5,940 nucleotides of DNA from positions 1 to 5,940 of the forward strand of contig JAJAYU010000280.1 in NCBI GenBank assembly GCA_026786125.1, given 5' to 3'. The position numbers were made by a program, and so were the translations under genes. The notes below the pieces were generated by a model. It saw nothing but the letters and a program-made list of their open reading frames with translations, had not been told where the DNA came from and searched no databases. Below, piece by piece: positions 1-5,940 of the stretch (position 1 is its first letter; every line of letters begins with the position of its first letter). This DNA is from Chamaesiphon sp. (GTDB taxonomy: Bacteria > Cyanobacteriota > Cyanobacteriia > Cyanobacteriales > Chamaesiphonaceae).

Positions 1-1
1 A

Positions 2-124
2 TTTGGGTCGAGCAATCCCGATCTTAGTTATGCTTGCACGATCGGTTTAGTCTTGTTTCTGATCGTGTTTACATTATCATTAATCAATCTGAAGCTTTCG
101 CAAAATAATGTCAATTTACCATGA
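2..124 (+). CDS. C-terminal end of a membrane protein, probably a sugar ABC-transporter permease (partial)
   Basis: The frame is open from the left edge and ends at TGA 122-124, giving 40 residues; the start lies outside the window. The piece begins with a short polar stretch ([11 protein letters not shown]), then one strongly hydrophobic segment of about 18 residues ([18 protein letters not shown], residues 14-31), then a short polar tail ending NNVNLP. A Tyr-Ala pair before a last helix of the form VLFLI...LxLINLxL, followed by a few polar residues, is how MalF/UgpA-type permeases of carbohydrate ABC transporters usually end. That assignment rests on this short resemblance only; another polytopic membrane protein is possible. 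The last 17 nt overlap the beginning of lipB in another frame, so the two genes may be cotranscribed and translationally coupled. Confidence 0.6.
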   Translation, partial: FGSSNPDLSYACTIGLVLFLIVFTLSLINLKLSQNNVNLP

Positions 125-812
125 GCAAATATCTACTACCCAGCGAGAATGTTTACTCTATAACTGCGGTGAAATCGATTATCAAACTGCCTGGACTTGG
201 CAAAAATCGCTCCAGCAGGAACGCATTAAAAATGCCAACATAGTTGACGCGCTGATGATCCTCGAACATCCACCTGTGTACACACTTGGTACTGGCTCTA
301 GTCTAGAGTTCTTGAAATTCGATCATCTCAAAACCGAATACGAACTATATCGAGTTGAGCGCGGTGGTGAAGTCACTTATCATTGTCCTGGTCAATTAGT
401 TGCTTACCCGATCTTAAATCTCAAGTATTATCAACAAGATTTACATTGGTATTTACGCCAGTTAGAAGAAGTAGTAATTCAAGTTTTAGCTCTATCAAAT
501 CTTACTGGTGAACGCATTGACGGCTTGACTGGTGTATGGATAGAAGGTCGCAAGGTTGCAGCAGTGGGCATCAAAGTCAGTCGCTGGATTACCATGCACG
601 GTTTTGCCCTAAATATCTGCCCCGATTTGAGTGGATTTGATCGAATCGTCCCCTGTGGCATCGCCGATCGATCTGTTGGCAGTATGGCAGAATTTATCCC
701 CGATCTTAATCCCGATCTGGTGCGTCAGCAAGTGATCAAAGTATTTAGCGGTATTTTCCAGGTAGAAATGTTGGCTCGCAATTCTCTAAGGGAGAGGCTG
801 CCCCAACGCTAA
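108..812 (+). CDS. lipB: Octanoyl-[acyl-carrier-protein]:protein N-octanoyltransferase
   Basis: LipB moves the octanoyl group from octanoyl-ACP to the lipoyl-domain lysine of 2-oxoacid dehydrogenase E2 subunits and glycine cleavage H protein. LipA then inserts the sulfurs. It acts in the cytosol. The 234-residue product has the family signatures in order: [10 protein letters not shown] (52-61), [12 protein letters not shown] (85-96), the [19 protein letters not shown] block (142-160), HGFALNI (164-170) and PCGI (182-185). The catalytic lysine (K149) and cysteine (C183) are present, 34 residues apart, the same spacing as K135 and C169 of the E. coli enzyme. Length is normal for the family. ATG 108 is chosen because it leaves a short lead before the conserved ECLLYNCG; no clear Shine-Dalgarno precedes it. 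It overlaps the upstream permease-like gene by 17 nt, so coupling may replace a ribosome site. No defect is seen. Confidence 0.95.
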   Translation: MSIYHEQISTTQRECLLYNCGEIDYQTAWTWQKSLQQERIKNANIVDALMILEHPPVYTLGTGSSLEFLKFDHLKTEYELYRVERGGEVTYHCPGQLVAYPILNLKYYQQDLHWYLRQLEEVVIQVLALSNLTGERIDGLTGVWIEGRKVAAVGIKVSRWITMHGFALNICPDLSGFDRIVPCGIADRSVGSMAEFIPDLNPDLVRQQVIKVFSGIFQVEMLARNSLRERLPQR

Positions 813-852
813 AATTCCTACTCCCTTTCCACCCAAGAAATAGACAGTATTG

Positions 853-966
853 ATTCACCATCCACCATTCACCACTTGTACTGTTCGCGTAGTGTCTGCC
901 TTAGCAGAGCGTAGCCGAAGTATTCACTATCCACCTCTACACCTATGTTCCTGATAAACTGATAAC
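853..966. repeat. Degenerate heptad tandem repeats in the lipB-aroC spacer
   Basis: Three 7-mers lie head to tail at 853-873 (ATTCACC, ATCCACC, ATTCACC). After the palindromic element at 883-920 the same pattern resumes at 922-935 (ATTCACT, ATCCACC). The 14-mers at 853-866 and 922-935 match at 13 positions, so they form direct repeats flanking the palindrome. Further on, 951-966 holds two 8-mers, CTGATAAA and CTGATAAC. Short tandem heptads of this kind (STRR-like) are common in cyanobacterial spacers. No gene is seen between lipB and aroC. Confidence 0.6.
883..920. repeat. Interspersed imperfect palindrome, copy 1
   Basis: This 38-bp stretch folds on itself. The inner stem is TCTGC (895-899) with GCAGA (904-908) around the loop CTTA. 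Two more pairs form between TA 890-891 and TA 912-913, and the outer arms TTCG (884-887) and CGAA (916-919) pair. A diverged copy lies in the opposite orientation at the right edge of the window: positions 885-906 match the reverse complement of 5919-5940 at 19 of 22 bases. Its GCGTAG-type content resembles small palindromic repeats scattered through cyanobacterial spacers. It is non-coding. A role as an mRNA hairpin or a non-autonomous mobile repeat is inference. Confidence 0.65.
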
Positions 967-1004
967 TAATCACTGACGATCGAGCCGCACACAAGATACA
1001 TACG

Positions 1005-2093
1005 ATGGGAAACACCTTTGGGCATTTATTTAGAATTACGACCTATGGCGAATCTCATGGTGGCGGTGTCGGGGTGATCATCGATGGTTGTCCGCCCCTA
1101 GTCGAGATTACAGAGGCAGAGATCCAAGTCGAACTCGATCGTCGTCGCCCAGGACAGAGTAAGATCACCACCCCCCGCAAAGAAACCGATACCTGCGAAA
1201 TCCTCTCTGGCGTGTTTGAAGGCAAGACAACAGGTACACCAATTAGCATTTTGGTACGGAATAAGGATGCCAGATCCCAAGACTATAGTGAGATGGTGCA
1301 AACCTATCGCCCCTCCCACGCCGATGCCACCTATGATGCCAAGTACGGCATTCGCAATTGGCAAGGTGGCGGCAGATCTTCAGCACGAGAAACGATCGGA
1401 CGTGTGGCTGCTGGAGCGATCGCCAAGAAGGTACTCCAGATTTTTAATAACGTCGAAGTAATCGGCTATGTCAAACGAATTCAGGAGATCGAAGCAACTG
1501 TCGATCCCAATACTGTCACCCTGGCTCAAGTCGAAAGTAATATCGTTCGCTGTCCCGATTTGACCTGTGCAGATACGATGATTGATCGAATTGAAGCGAT
1601 CGGTAGAGAAGGCGACTCGATCGGTGGCGTGGTAGAATGCGTCGTGCGGAATGTGCCTAAAGGTCTAGGGATGCCTGTATTTGACAGATTGGAAGCCGAT
1701 ATTGCCAAAGGGGTAATGTCTCTCCCCGCCACCAAAGGCTTTGAAATCGGTTCCGGGTTTGCCGGAACCCTGTTGACAGGCAGCGAGCACAATGATGAAT
1801 TCTACACCGACGAACAAGGTGAAATTCGGACGCGTACCAATCGATCTGGCGGTACCCAAGGCGGCATTTCCAATGGCGAGCATATTATTATCCGCGTCGC
1901 TTTTAAGCCGACAGCGACGATTCGGAAGGAACAGAATACGGTGACTCAGGCGGGTGAGGAAACAACCCTGGCGGCGAAGGGTAGACACGATCCCTGTGTG
2001 TTACCCCGTGCGGTTCCGATGGTAGAAGCGATGGTAGCTTTGGTTTTGTGCGATCATCTGTTGCGGCATTATGGTCAGTGCAAGGTGTTGTGA
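1005..2093 (+). CDS. aroC: Chorismate synthase
   Basis: AroC catalyses the last shikimate-pathway step, the 1,4-elimination of phosphate from 5-enolpyruvylshikimate 3-phosphate to give chorismate, the precursor of aromatic amino acids, folate and quinones. It needs reduced FMN without net redox change and works as a cytosolic tetramer. The 362-residue product carries all three family signatures: [17 protein letters not shown] (15-31), [19 protein letters not shown] (115-133) and [17 protein letters not shown] (327-343). The active-site histidines H18 and H105 (in RPSHAD) and D329 in the RHDP motif are in place. Length is typical of bacterial enzymes. ATG 1005 gives the canonical [20 protein letters not shown] beginning; there is no strong Shine-Dalgarno before it. 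It contains the window's only full HIP1 octamer. Neighbouring genes are unrelated in pathway, so it is probably its own transcription unit. Confidence 0.97.
   Translation: MGNTFGHLFRITTYGESHGGGVGVIIDGCPPLVEITEAEIQVELDRRRPGQSKITTPRKETDTCEILSGVFEGKTTGTPISILVRNKDARSQDYSEMVQTYRPSHADATYDAKYGIRNWQGGGRSSARETIGRVAAGAIAKKVLQIFNNVEVIGYVKRIQEIEATVDPNTVTLAQVESNIVRCPDLTCADTMIDRIEAIGREGDSIGGVVECVVRNVPKGLGMPVFDRLEADIAKGVMSLPATKGFEIGSGFAGTLLTGSEHNDEFYTDEQGEIRTRTNRSGGTQGGISNGEHIIIRVAFKPTATIRKEQNTVTQAGEETTLAAKGRHDPCVLPRAVPMVEAMVALVLCDHLLRHYGQCKVL
1416..1423. repeat. HIP1 octamer GCGATCGC
   Basis: This is the only complete copy of the highly iterated palindrome GCGATCGC in the window, inside aroC. The central hexamer CGATCG appears about 20 times across coding and spacer DNA (for example 39-44 and 3033-3040 carries ACGATCGT), with varied flanking bases. 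Abundance of this core points to a cyanobacterial genome. Confidence 0.85.
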
Positions 2094-2181
2094 GTAGCAA
2101 AGGTTGATGGAGGGTACCCAAGGGTTGTGGCTATCACAAGTAATTTATCGACAGTAATACGGATAAGCTACGCTAACGAGA

Positions 2182-3006
2182 ATGAATAGTTTGGTTTCTA
2201 GAATTTTAGTTTTCATCTGTACGATCGCGCTCTGCTTATCTAACTCTCAGAGTGCCTTAGCGGGAAAGTTGAGCGATCGGATCGATCGATTCCCCAATTG
2301 GAACGGTGCGGCGCAAGTGACGCGGCATGACGGCGAATTGACCTATCCTGATTGGTTTCGGGGGTAGTGGACAGCGACTAGCACGCTGCTCGAACAGGTT
2401 GCACCATTGGCACCAGATGTGGTTACACCTGGATTTGAAAATAATCGTCAATATATTAACAAGCCGATCGAGTTCACTGTTCAATTCGTACCCAATGATC
2501 CAGCTAAAAATGTAAAATCCTCTCCCCTAAGTTTGCCCAAATTAAAGTTGAATTTACCTGCACCGCAAATTGTAGCCGATCGAGCTTTTAATGGTTTGAA
2601 TATCGCCACTGCCTATCTAGGGGAAGCTAATGTTAAGTCGGTCAAAATCGATCCGCAAAATTCCACCAAACAAATTACCCAACTCACCCAAGATCGAGAA
2701 TTGGAAGCATTTGTGACTGGATTCGATCTCGAAACAACCCAGCCAAATCAGTTTATTGCCACCGAACTTTCCCAACAAATTTTTCGGACTAGCTCAACGA
2801 TCTATCTCAATACCGTCGAAACTACCACTAGTTATCAATTCTCACCTACGCCCACACCCTCAATTACTGCCACGCAGATTTCAGCAATTTATCTCTCACC
2901 TAAAGATCCCAACTATTTTCGGACAATTCGTAAATTGCAAAGTCGTCCGGTTGCTTTATACAAATATCAATTAAAGCTAGTCCCCACACTTGAGCCTGTA
3001 AGATAA
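2182..3006 (+). pseudogene. Exported DUF6816-like cyanobacterial protein interrupted by an in-frame TAG at codon 62
   Basis: One frame runs from ATG 2182 to TAA 3004-3006, 274 codons, broken only by TAG at 2365-2367. The beginning is a classic Sec signal peptide: a basic start, a hydrophobic core (ILVFICTIALCL, residues 8-19), and a SALA-GK junction suggesting cleavage after A27. The mature part starts with LTYPDWFRG, then the stop, then WTATSTLLEQVAPLAPDVVTP and PGFENNRQY, which read as one continuous conserved block. Later blocks include DRAFNGLNIATAYLG, YLNTVETTTSY and AIYLSPKDPNYF. From memory these match an uncharacterised cyanobacterial and chloroplast family annotated DUF6816; its function is unknown to me. 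Downstream of the stop 212 codons remain open with no frameshift, so the lesion is recent, a sequencing error, or read through. Restart at TTG 2407 would give a protein without its signal peptide. A weak ACGAG lies just before the start. Confidence 0.72.
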
Positions 3007-3032
3007 TACCCAGTAATGATTCTCATAAAAGT

Positions 3033-3086
3033 ACGATCGTGCCTAATTTAGTCAAGTGGCTGATGTCAGCCGATCGATATTGACAT
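3033..3086. other. Small dyads in the spacer before lepA
   Basis: The spacer between the exported-protein gene and lepA has no gene. It holds a palindrome ACGATCGT (3033-3040), a compact inverted repeat GGCTGA/TCAGCC (3058-3071), and a competing one, ATGTCA (3063-3068) with TGACAT (3081-3086). The last two share bases, so only one hairpin can form at a time. No T-run follows, so this is not a standard terminator. Protein binding or mRNA folding roles are unproven. Confidence 0.3.
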
Positions 3087-3148
3087 GGCTCAAAGAGTTT
3101 TGTTGTCGCGTTGCTACTTACTGTTTACCGAAACCTTGCGCTAAACTA

Positions 3149-3192
3149 AGGAGTTATAAGATATCTCCATCACCCCACAGCCCCCAACTCCT
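3149..3192 (+). promoter_or_regulatory. Inverted repeat around a Shine-Dalgarno-like AAGGAG in the lepA leader
   Basis: AAGGAG occurs at 3148-3153, the best ribosome-site match in the window, but 50 nt before the lepA ATG. The frame of lepA is closed by TAA at 3147-3149 and has no ATG, GTG or TTG before 3204, so this site cannot serve lepA at normal spacing. AGGAGTT (3149-3155) pairs perfectly with AACTCCT (3186-3192), which ends 11 nt before the start codon. A shorter pairing GGAG/CTCC (3150-3153 with 3165-3168) competes. The leader could therefore fold; control of lepA translation by this is inference. Confidence 0.35.
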
Positions 3193-3203
3193 CGGACTCC
3201 ATC

Positions 3204-5018
3204 ATGACGAACGTTCCTGTTTCGCGAATTCGTAACTTTTCGATCATTGCTCACATCGATCATGGTAAATCTACCTTGGCCGATCGATTGTTGCAGGATA
3301 CAGGTACAGTCAGCAATCGGGAGATGAAGGCGCAGTTTCTCGACAATATGGATTTGGAGCGGGAGCGGGGGATTACGATCAAGCTCCAAGCGGCGCGGAT
3401 GAACTATACCGCCCTGGATGGTCAGGAGTATGTCTTGAATCTAATTGATACCCCTGGGCATGTGGATTTCTCTTATGAGGTGTCTAGAAGTCTCTTGGCT
3501 TGCGAGGGGGCGTTATTGGTGGTGGATGCGTCCCAGGGGGTGGAAGCGCAGACATTGGCGAATGTGTATCTGGCGTTGGAGAGTAATCTAGAGATTATTC
3601 CAGTGCTCAATAAGATCGATTTGCCTGGAGCAGAGCCGGAGCGAATTCGAGCGGAGATCGAGGAGATTATTGGCTTAGATTGTAGCGGGGCGATTTTAAC
3701 TTCAGCCAAGCAGGGGATTGGGATTCAAGAGATTTTGGAATCGGTGGTATTGCTAGTGCCGCCGCCTAGAGACACGGTTAATGAGCCATTACGGGCACTG
3801 ATTTTTGATAGCTATTACGATAGCTATCGCGGTGTCATCGTCTACTTCCGCGTCATGGATGGCAGTGTCAAACGCGGTGATAAAGTGCGCCTGATGGCCA
3901 GTGGTAAGGAATATGTGATCGATGAACTTGGCATTCTTTCCCCCACTCAAGTCCAGGTAGACGAGTTGCACGCTGGGGAAGTTGGTTATTTTGCCGCATC
4001 GATTAAGGCGGTTGCCGATGCGCGGGTAGGCGATACGATTACTCAGGTGAATAGACCTGCGGCTGAAGCTCTCCCTGGATATGCCGAAGCGAAGCCGATG
4101 GTATTTTGTGGCTTGTTCCCGACGGATGCCGATCAATATCCAGAGTTAAAGGATGCACTTGATAAGCTGCGGTTAAATGATGCGGCGTTAAATTATGAGC
4201 CAGAAACATCCAGCGCGATGGGATTTGGCTTCCGTTGTGGCTTCTTGGGCTTACTGCACATGGAAATCGTCCAAGAGCGGTTGGAGCGGGAATATAATCT
4301 GGACTTGATTACGACTGCGCCGTCGGTGGTGTATCGGGTAACTGATAATCATGGTGTATCAACTTATATCGATAATCCGAGTACGTTACCAGATCCAAAT
4401 CATCGCCAAAAAATTGAAGAACCCTACGTTAAATTGGAGATGATCACGCCGGAAGAATATGTTGGGACATTGATGGAATTGTGTCAAAACAGACGCGGTG
4501 AATTCAAGGATATGAAATATCTGACCAAAGGGCGAACAACGGTAATTTATGAGATGCCATTGGCTGAAGTTGTGACTGATTTCTTCGATCGAATGAAGTC
4601 AAATACTCGTGGTTATGCCAGTATGGAATATCAGTTGATCGGCTATCGGGAAAATCATCTCGTCAAACTCGATCTGATGATCAATGGCGATCCGGTTGAT
4701 GCCCTAGCGATGATCGTTCACCGCGATAAAGCCTACAACGTCGGTCGAGCCATGACCGAAAAACTTAAAGAATTAATTCCCCGTCACCAGTTTAAAGTGC
4801 CAATTCAAGCGGCGATCGGTAGCAAAATTATCGCCAGTGAAAATATCCCCGCTCTACGAAAAGATGTCCTCGCAAAATGCTATGGCGGTGACATTTCACG
4901 GAAGAAGAAATTGCTCCAAAAGCAAGCTAAAGGTAAAAAACGGATGAAGTCTGTAGGGACGGTAGATGTACCGCAAGAAGCATTTATGGCAGTGTTGAAG
5001 TTGAATAAAGATGATTAA
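3204..5018 (+). CDS. lepA: Elongation factor 4 (ribosome-associated GTPase LepA)
   Basis: LepA/EF4 is a translational GTPase that binds the ribosome. It has been linked to back-translocation, recovery of stalled ribosomes under stress, and 30S subunit assembly. The 604-residue product is full length. All five G motifs are present: G1 AHIDHGKST (16-24), G2 RGIT (55-58), G3 DTPGH (82-86), G4 NKID (136-139) and G5 SAK (167-169). After the GTPase come an EF-Tu-like domain 2 (about 190-280), two EF-G-like alpha-beta domains, and the LepA-specific C-terminal domain, including [17 protein letters not shown] and the basic [11 protein letters not shown] stretch from residue 561. ATG 3204 is the only usable start and gives the usual [21 protein letters not shown] beginning. 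Codon use is patchy: codons about 100-195 are rich in G-ending codons, and codons about 476-556 prefer A- and C-ending ones. It is probably transcribed alone. Confidence 0.97.
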   Translation: MTNVPVSRIRNFSIIAHIDHGKSTLADRLLQDTGTVSNREMKAQFLDNMDLERERGITIKLQAARMNYTALDGQEYVLNLIDTPGHVDFSYEVSRSLLACEGALLVVDASQGVEAQTLANVYLALESNLEIIPVLNKIDLPGAEPERIRAEIEEIIGLDCSGAILTSAKQGIGIQEILESVVLLVPPPRDTVNEPLRALIFDSYYDSYRGVIVYFRVMDGSVKRGDKVRLMASGKEYVIDELGILSPTQVQVDELHAGEVGYFAASIKAVADARVGDTITQVNRPAAEALPGYAEAKPMVFCGLFPTDADQYPELKDALDKLRLNDAALNYEPETSSAMGFGFRCGFLGLLHMEIVQERLEREYNLDLITTAPSVVYRVTDNHGVSTYIDNPSTLPDPNHRQKIEEPYVKLEMITPEEYVGTLMELCQNRRGEFKDMKYLTKGRTTVIYEMPLAEVVTDFFDRMKSNTRGYASMEYQLIGYRENHLVKLDLMINGDPVDALAMIVHRDKAYNVGRAMTEKLKELIPRHQFKVPIQAAIGSKIIASENIPALRKDVLAKCYGGDISRKKKLLQKQAKGKKRMKSVGTVDVPQEAFMAVLKLNKDD

Positions 5019-5041
5019 TTAATTGATAATTGATAATTAAT
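5014..5041. repeat. 7-bp tandem repeat inside an inverted repeat after lepA
   Basis: AATTGAT is repeated head to tail at 5021-5027 and 5028-5034, followed by a partial third unit at 5035-5038. The block is bracketed by a perfect inverted repeat, ATTAATT (5014-5020, overlapping the lepA stop codon) and AATTAAT (5035-5041). This is the same 7-bp periodicity as in the lipB-aroC spacer but a different sequence. The stem is all A-T, so it would be a weak hairpin. Confidence 0.6.
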
Positions 5042-5058
5042 ATCTAGGTTATTAGGAT
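5030..5058 (+). promoter_or_regulatory. Candidate sigma70-type promoter for the methyltransferase gene
   Basis: TTGATA (5030-5035) differs from the -35 consensus at one position, and TAGGAT (5053-5058) matches the -10 consensus at four of six. The gap is 17 bp, the ideal spacing. Transcription would start near 5065, about 20 nt before the ATG. The -35 box is formed by the second unit of the tandem repeat. It is predicted by eye only. Confidence 0.4.
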
Positions 5059-5084
5059 GATGCTTTCTCTAAATTAATGGGATT

Positions 5085-5879
5085 ATGGCAGTTAGAAAAG
5101 ATACATTGTGGGAGCAGTTTCTCTCGCCGATAATTCAGGGTTTGCTAGACAAAGAGCAGATGATGAGACTGCGAGATCGGATTGATTGGCAGGGGACGAT
5201 TGATCGATATCAAGCAGCCGAATTTGTCTACCCCGACTATTATCAAAGTCAGAACTTTCATGGGATCGAGGGTGGCTATCTCACCCAGACTGCCGCGATT
5301 ACCTACGATCCGATTACCCAGTATGTGTTGCCACCTTACGAACCGTGGGTGCGGCAGAGTCTGATCGATCGGATCAACTTCTACCCTCGACGAGTGCTAG
5401 ATTTAGGCTGTGGGACTGGATCGACGACGATGCTAATCAAGCAAACTTTTCCAGGTGCAGCGGTGACGGGATTAGATTTATCGCCATACATGTTGGCAGT
5501 TGCAGCGGATCGATCGAAACAGGCTGGTTTAGATATTAACTGGCAACATGGTATCGCCGAAGGTACTCAGTTTGAAGCAGGTAGCTTCGATCTGGTCACA
5601 GCTTCGCTCCTATTCCACGAAACCCCACCACCGATCACCCAAGCCATTCTCGCCGAAGGTTATCGATTGCTAGCGGACAGCGGTGAACTGCTGATCCTCG
5701 ACGGCAATCAACGGACACTGCGGAGTTTAGAACTGCTGAACAACGTGTTTGAGGAACCATATATTCAAGCCTATGCCGCCGGAAATCTGGATGCCTGGAT
5801 GGGCAAAGCTGGATTTGATCGAGTCCAAACCAACGATGTGTTTTGCCTAAATCAAGTCACCAGCGGCGTTAAAGTTTAG
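5085..5879 (+). CDS. Class I SAM-dependent methyltransferase, substrate unknown
   Basis: The 264-residue product has a Rossmann-type methyltransferase fold after an N-terminal region of about 100 residues. SAM-binding motif I is VLDLGCGTGSTT (104-115). An acidic residue ends the second strand in GLDLSPYML (129-137). Motif IV is FDLVTASLLFHET (168-180), and a later LLADSGELLILDG (195-207) follows the usual pattern. The N-terminal part, with blocks IDWQGTIDRY (33-42), YPDYYQSQNFHGIEGGYL (49-66) and AITYDPITQYVLPP (71-84), resembles a leader I recall from uncharacterised cyanobacterial methyltransferases. No signal peptide or membrane segment is seen, so it is probably cytosolic. Small-molecule, lipid or quinone substrates are all possible; nothing here decides it. 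ATG 5085 is the only start, since the frame is closed by TAA at 5070-5072; an ATG at 5077 is out of frame. The ribosome site is weak. Confidence 0.88.
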   Translation: MAVRKDTLWEQFLSPIIQGLLDKEQMMRLRDRIDWQGTIDRYQAAEFVYPDYYQSQNFHGIEGGYLTQTAAITYDPITQYVLPPYEPWVRQSLIDRINFYPRRVLDLGCGTGSTTMLIKQTFPGAAVTGLDLSPYMLAVAADRSKQAGLDINWQHGIAEGTQFEAGSFDLVTASLLFHETPPPITQAILAEGYRLLADSGELLILDGNQRTLRSLELLNNVFEEPYIQAYAAGNLDAWMGKAGFDRVQTNDVFCLNQVTSGVKV

Positions 5880-5913
5880 AGCTGGGTGTGTTGGGTTGTC
5901 TCCTGAAGAAGAG

Positions 5914-5940
5914 GCTATTGCTAAGGCAAACACTCCGCTA
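5914..5940. repeat. Interspersed palindrome, copy 2 (inverted, cut by window edge)
   Basis: The stretch ends at the window edge and is related in reverse orientation to the repeat at 883-920. The core TGCTAAGGCAAACACT (5919-5934) is the reverse complement of 891-906 with one mismatch. The inner hairpin is kept as TTGC-TAAG-GCAA. The fourth base pair of the stem is C-G in copy 1 and T-A in copy 2, a compensatory change. The element may continue beyond the window. Short open frames through it are probably not genes. Confidence 0.55.

Noticed and set aside
788..827. Inverted repeat AAGGGAG (788-794) and CTCCCTT (821-827) across the lipB stop codon, as a terminator
   Set aside because: The loop is 26 nt and no T-run follows, so it does not fit an intrinsic terminator; a 7-bp match may be chance.
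2125..2139. Hairpin TTGTG/CACAA after aroC as a terminator
   Set aside because: A 5-bp stem without a T-run is too weak to support the call.
2167..2174. GCTACGCT upstream of the exported-protein gene as a third repeat copy
   Set aside because: Only 8 bases are shared with the palindrome before aroC (reverse complement of its AGCGTAGC), and no hairpin surrounds them.
2230..2245. Lipoprotein signal (cysteine at residue 18 of the exported protein)
   Set aside because: The residue before the cysteine is leucine rather than Gly, Ala or Ser, and a normal signal peptidase I site follows (SALA-GK).
2407..3006. A separate gene starting at TTG 2407
   Set aside because: It is in the same frame as the upstream signal-peptide piece, with no ribosome site, and the conserved block begins before it. 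It is better read as the rest of one interrupted gene.
3080..3085. Perfect -35 hexamer TTGACA before lepA
   Set aside because: No acceptable -10 box occurs at 16-18 bp; the sequence there is TTGTCG-like. Its bases also belong to a small dyad.
3789..4136. Open frames on the minus strand inside lepA and aroC (up to about 115 codons)
   Set aside because: They lie opposite strongly conserved genes, show no recognisable motifs, and are expected by-products of codon bias.
5888..5940. Start of another coding region at the right edge
   Set aside because: Two frames are open to the edge but both run through the interspersed repeat, and there is no ribosome site or recognisable protein sequence.

Overview
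The window reads as a piece of a cyanobacterial chromosome. The evidence is roughly 20 copies of the hexamer CGATCG in 5.9 kb (about 1.5 expected by chance), heptad repeats and a palindromic interspersed repeat in the spacers, and gene products that look cyanobacterial (the AroC and LepA N termini, an exported DUF6816-like protein, and a methyltransferase with a cyanobacterial-type leader). The full HIP1 octamer GCGATCGC occurs only once. A filamentous or Chamaesiphon-like relative is possible, but the genus is not determined.

Layout, all on the + strand. Positions 2-124 are the last 40 codons of a membrane protein that resembles the end of a sugar ABC-transporter permease. It overlaps the start of lipB (108-812), the octanoyltransferase of lipoic acid synthesis. 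A 192-bp spacer follows, containing a 38-bp imperfect palindrome flanked by heptad repeats. Next is aroC (1005-2093), chorismate synthase. Then comes an exported protein gene (2182-3006) that is intact except for one in-frame TAG at codon 62. After a 197-bp spacer with small dyads comes lepA (3204-5018), the ribosomal GTPase EF4. A short AT-rich spacer with a 7-bp tandem repeat and a plausible sigma70-type promoter leads to a SAM-dependent methyltransferase of unknown substrate (5085-5879). The last 27 bases carry an inverted, diverged copy of the palindromic repeat seen before aroC.

These are mostly housekeeping genes from different pathways (lipoate attachment, shikimate pathway, translation). 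The spacers of 66-197 bp with their own repeats suggest independent transcription units rather than one operon. Only the permease-lipB junction, a 17-nt overlap, looks translationally coupled. I see no phage, CRISPR, toxin-antitoxin or defence system. The points most worth a second look are the in-frame stop in the exported-protein gene, the paired interspersed repeats, and the patchy codon usage inside lepA.
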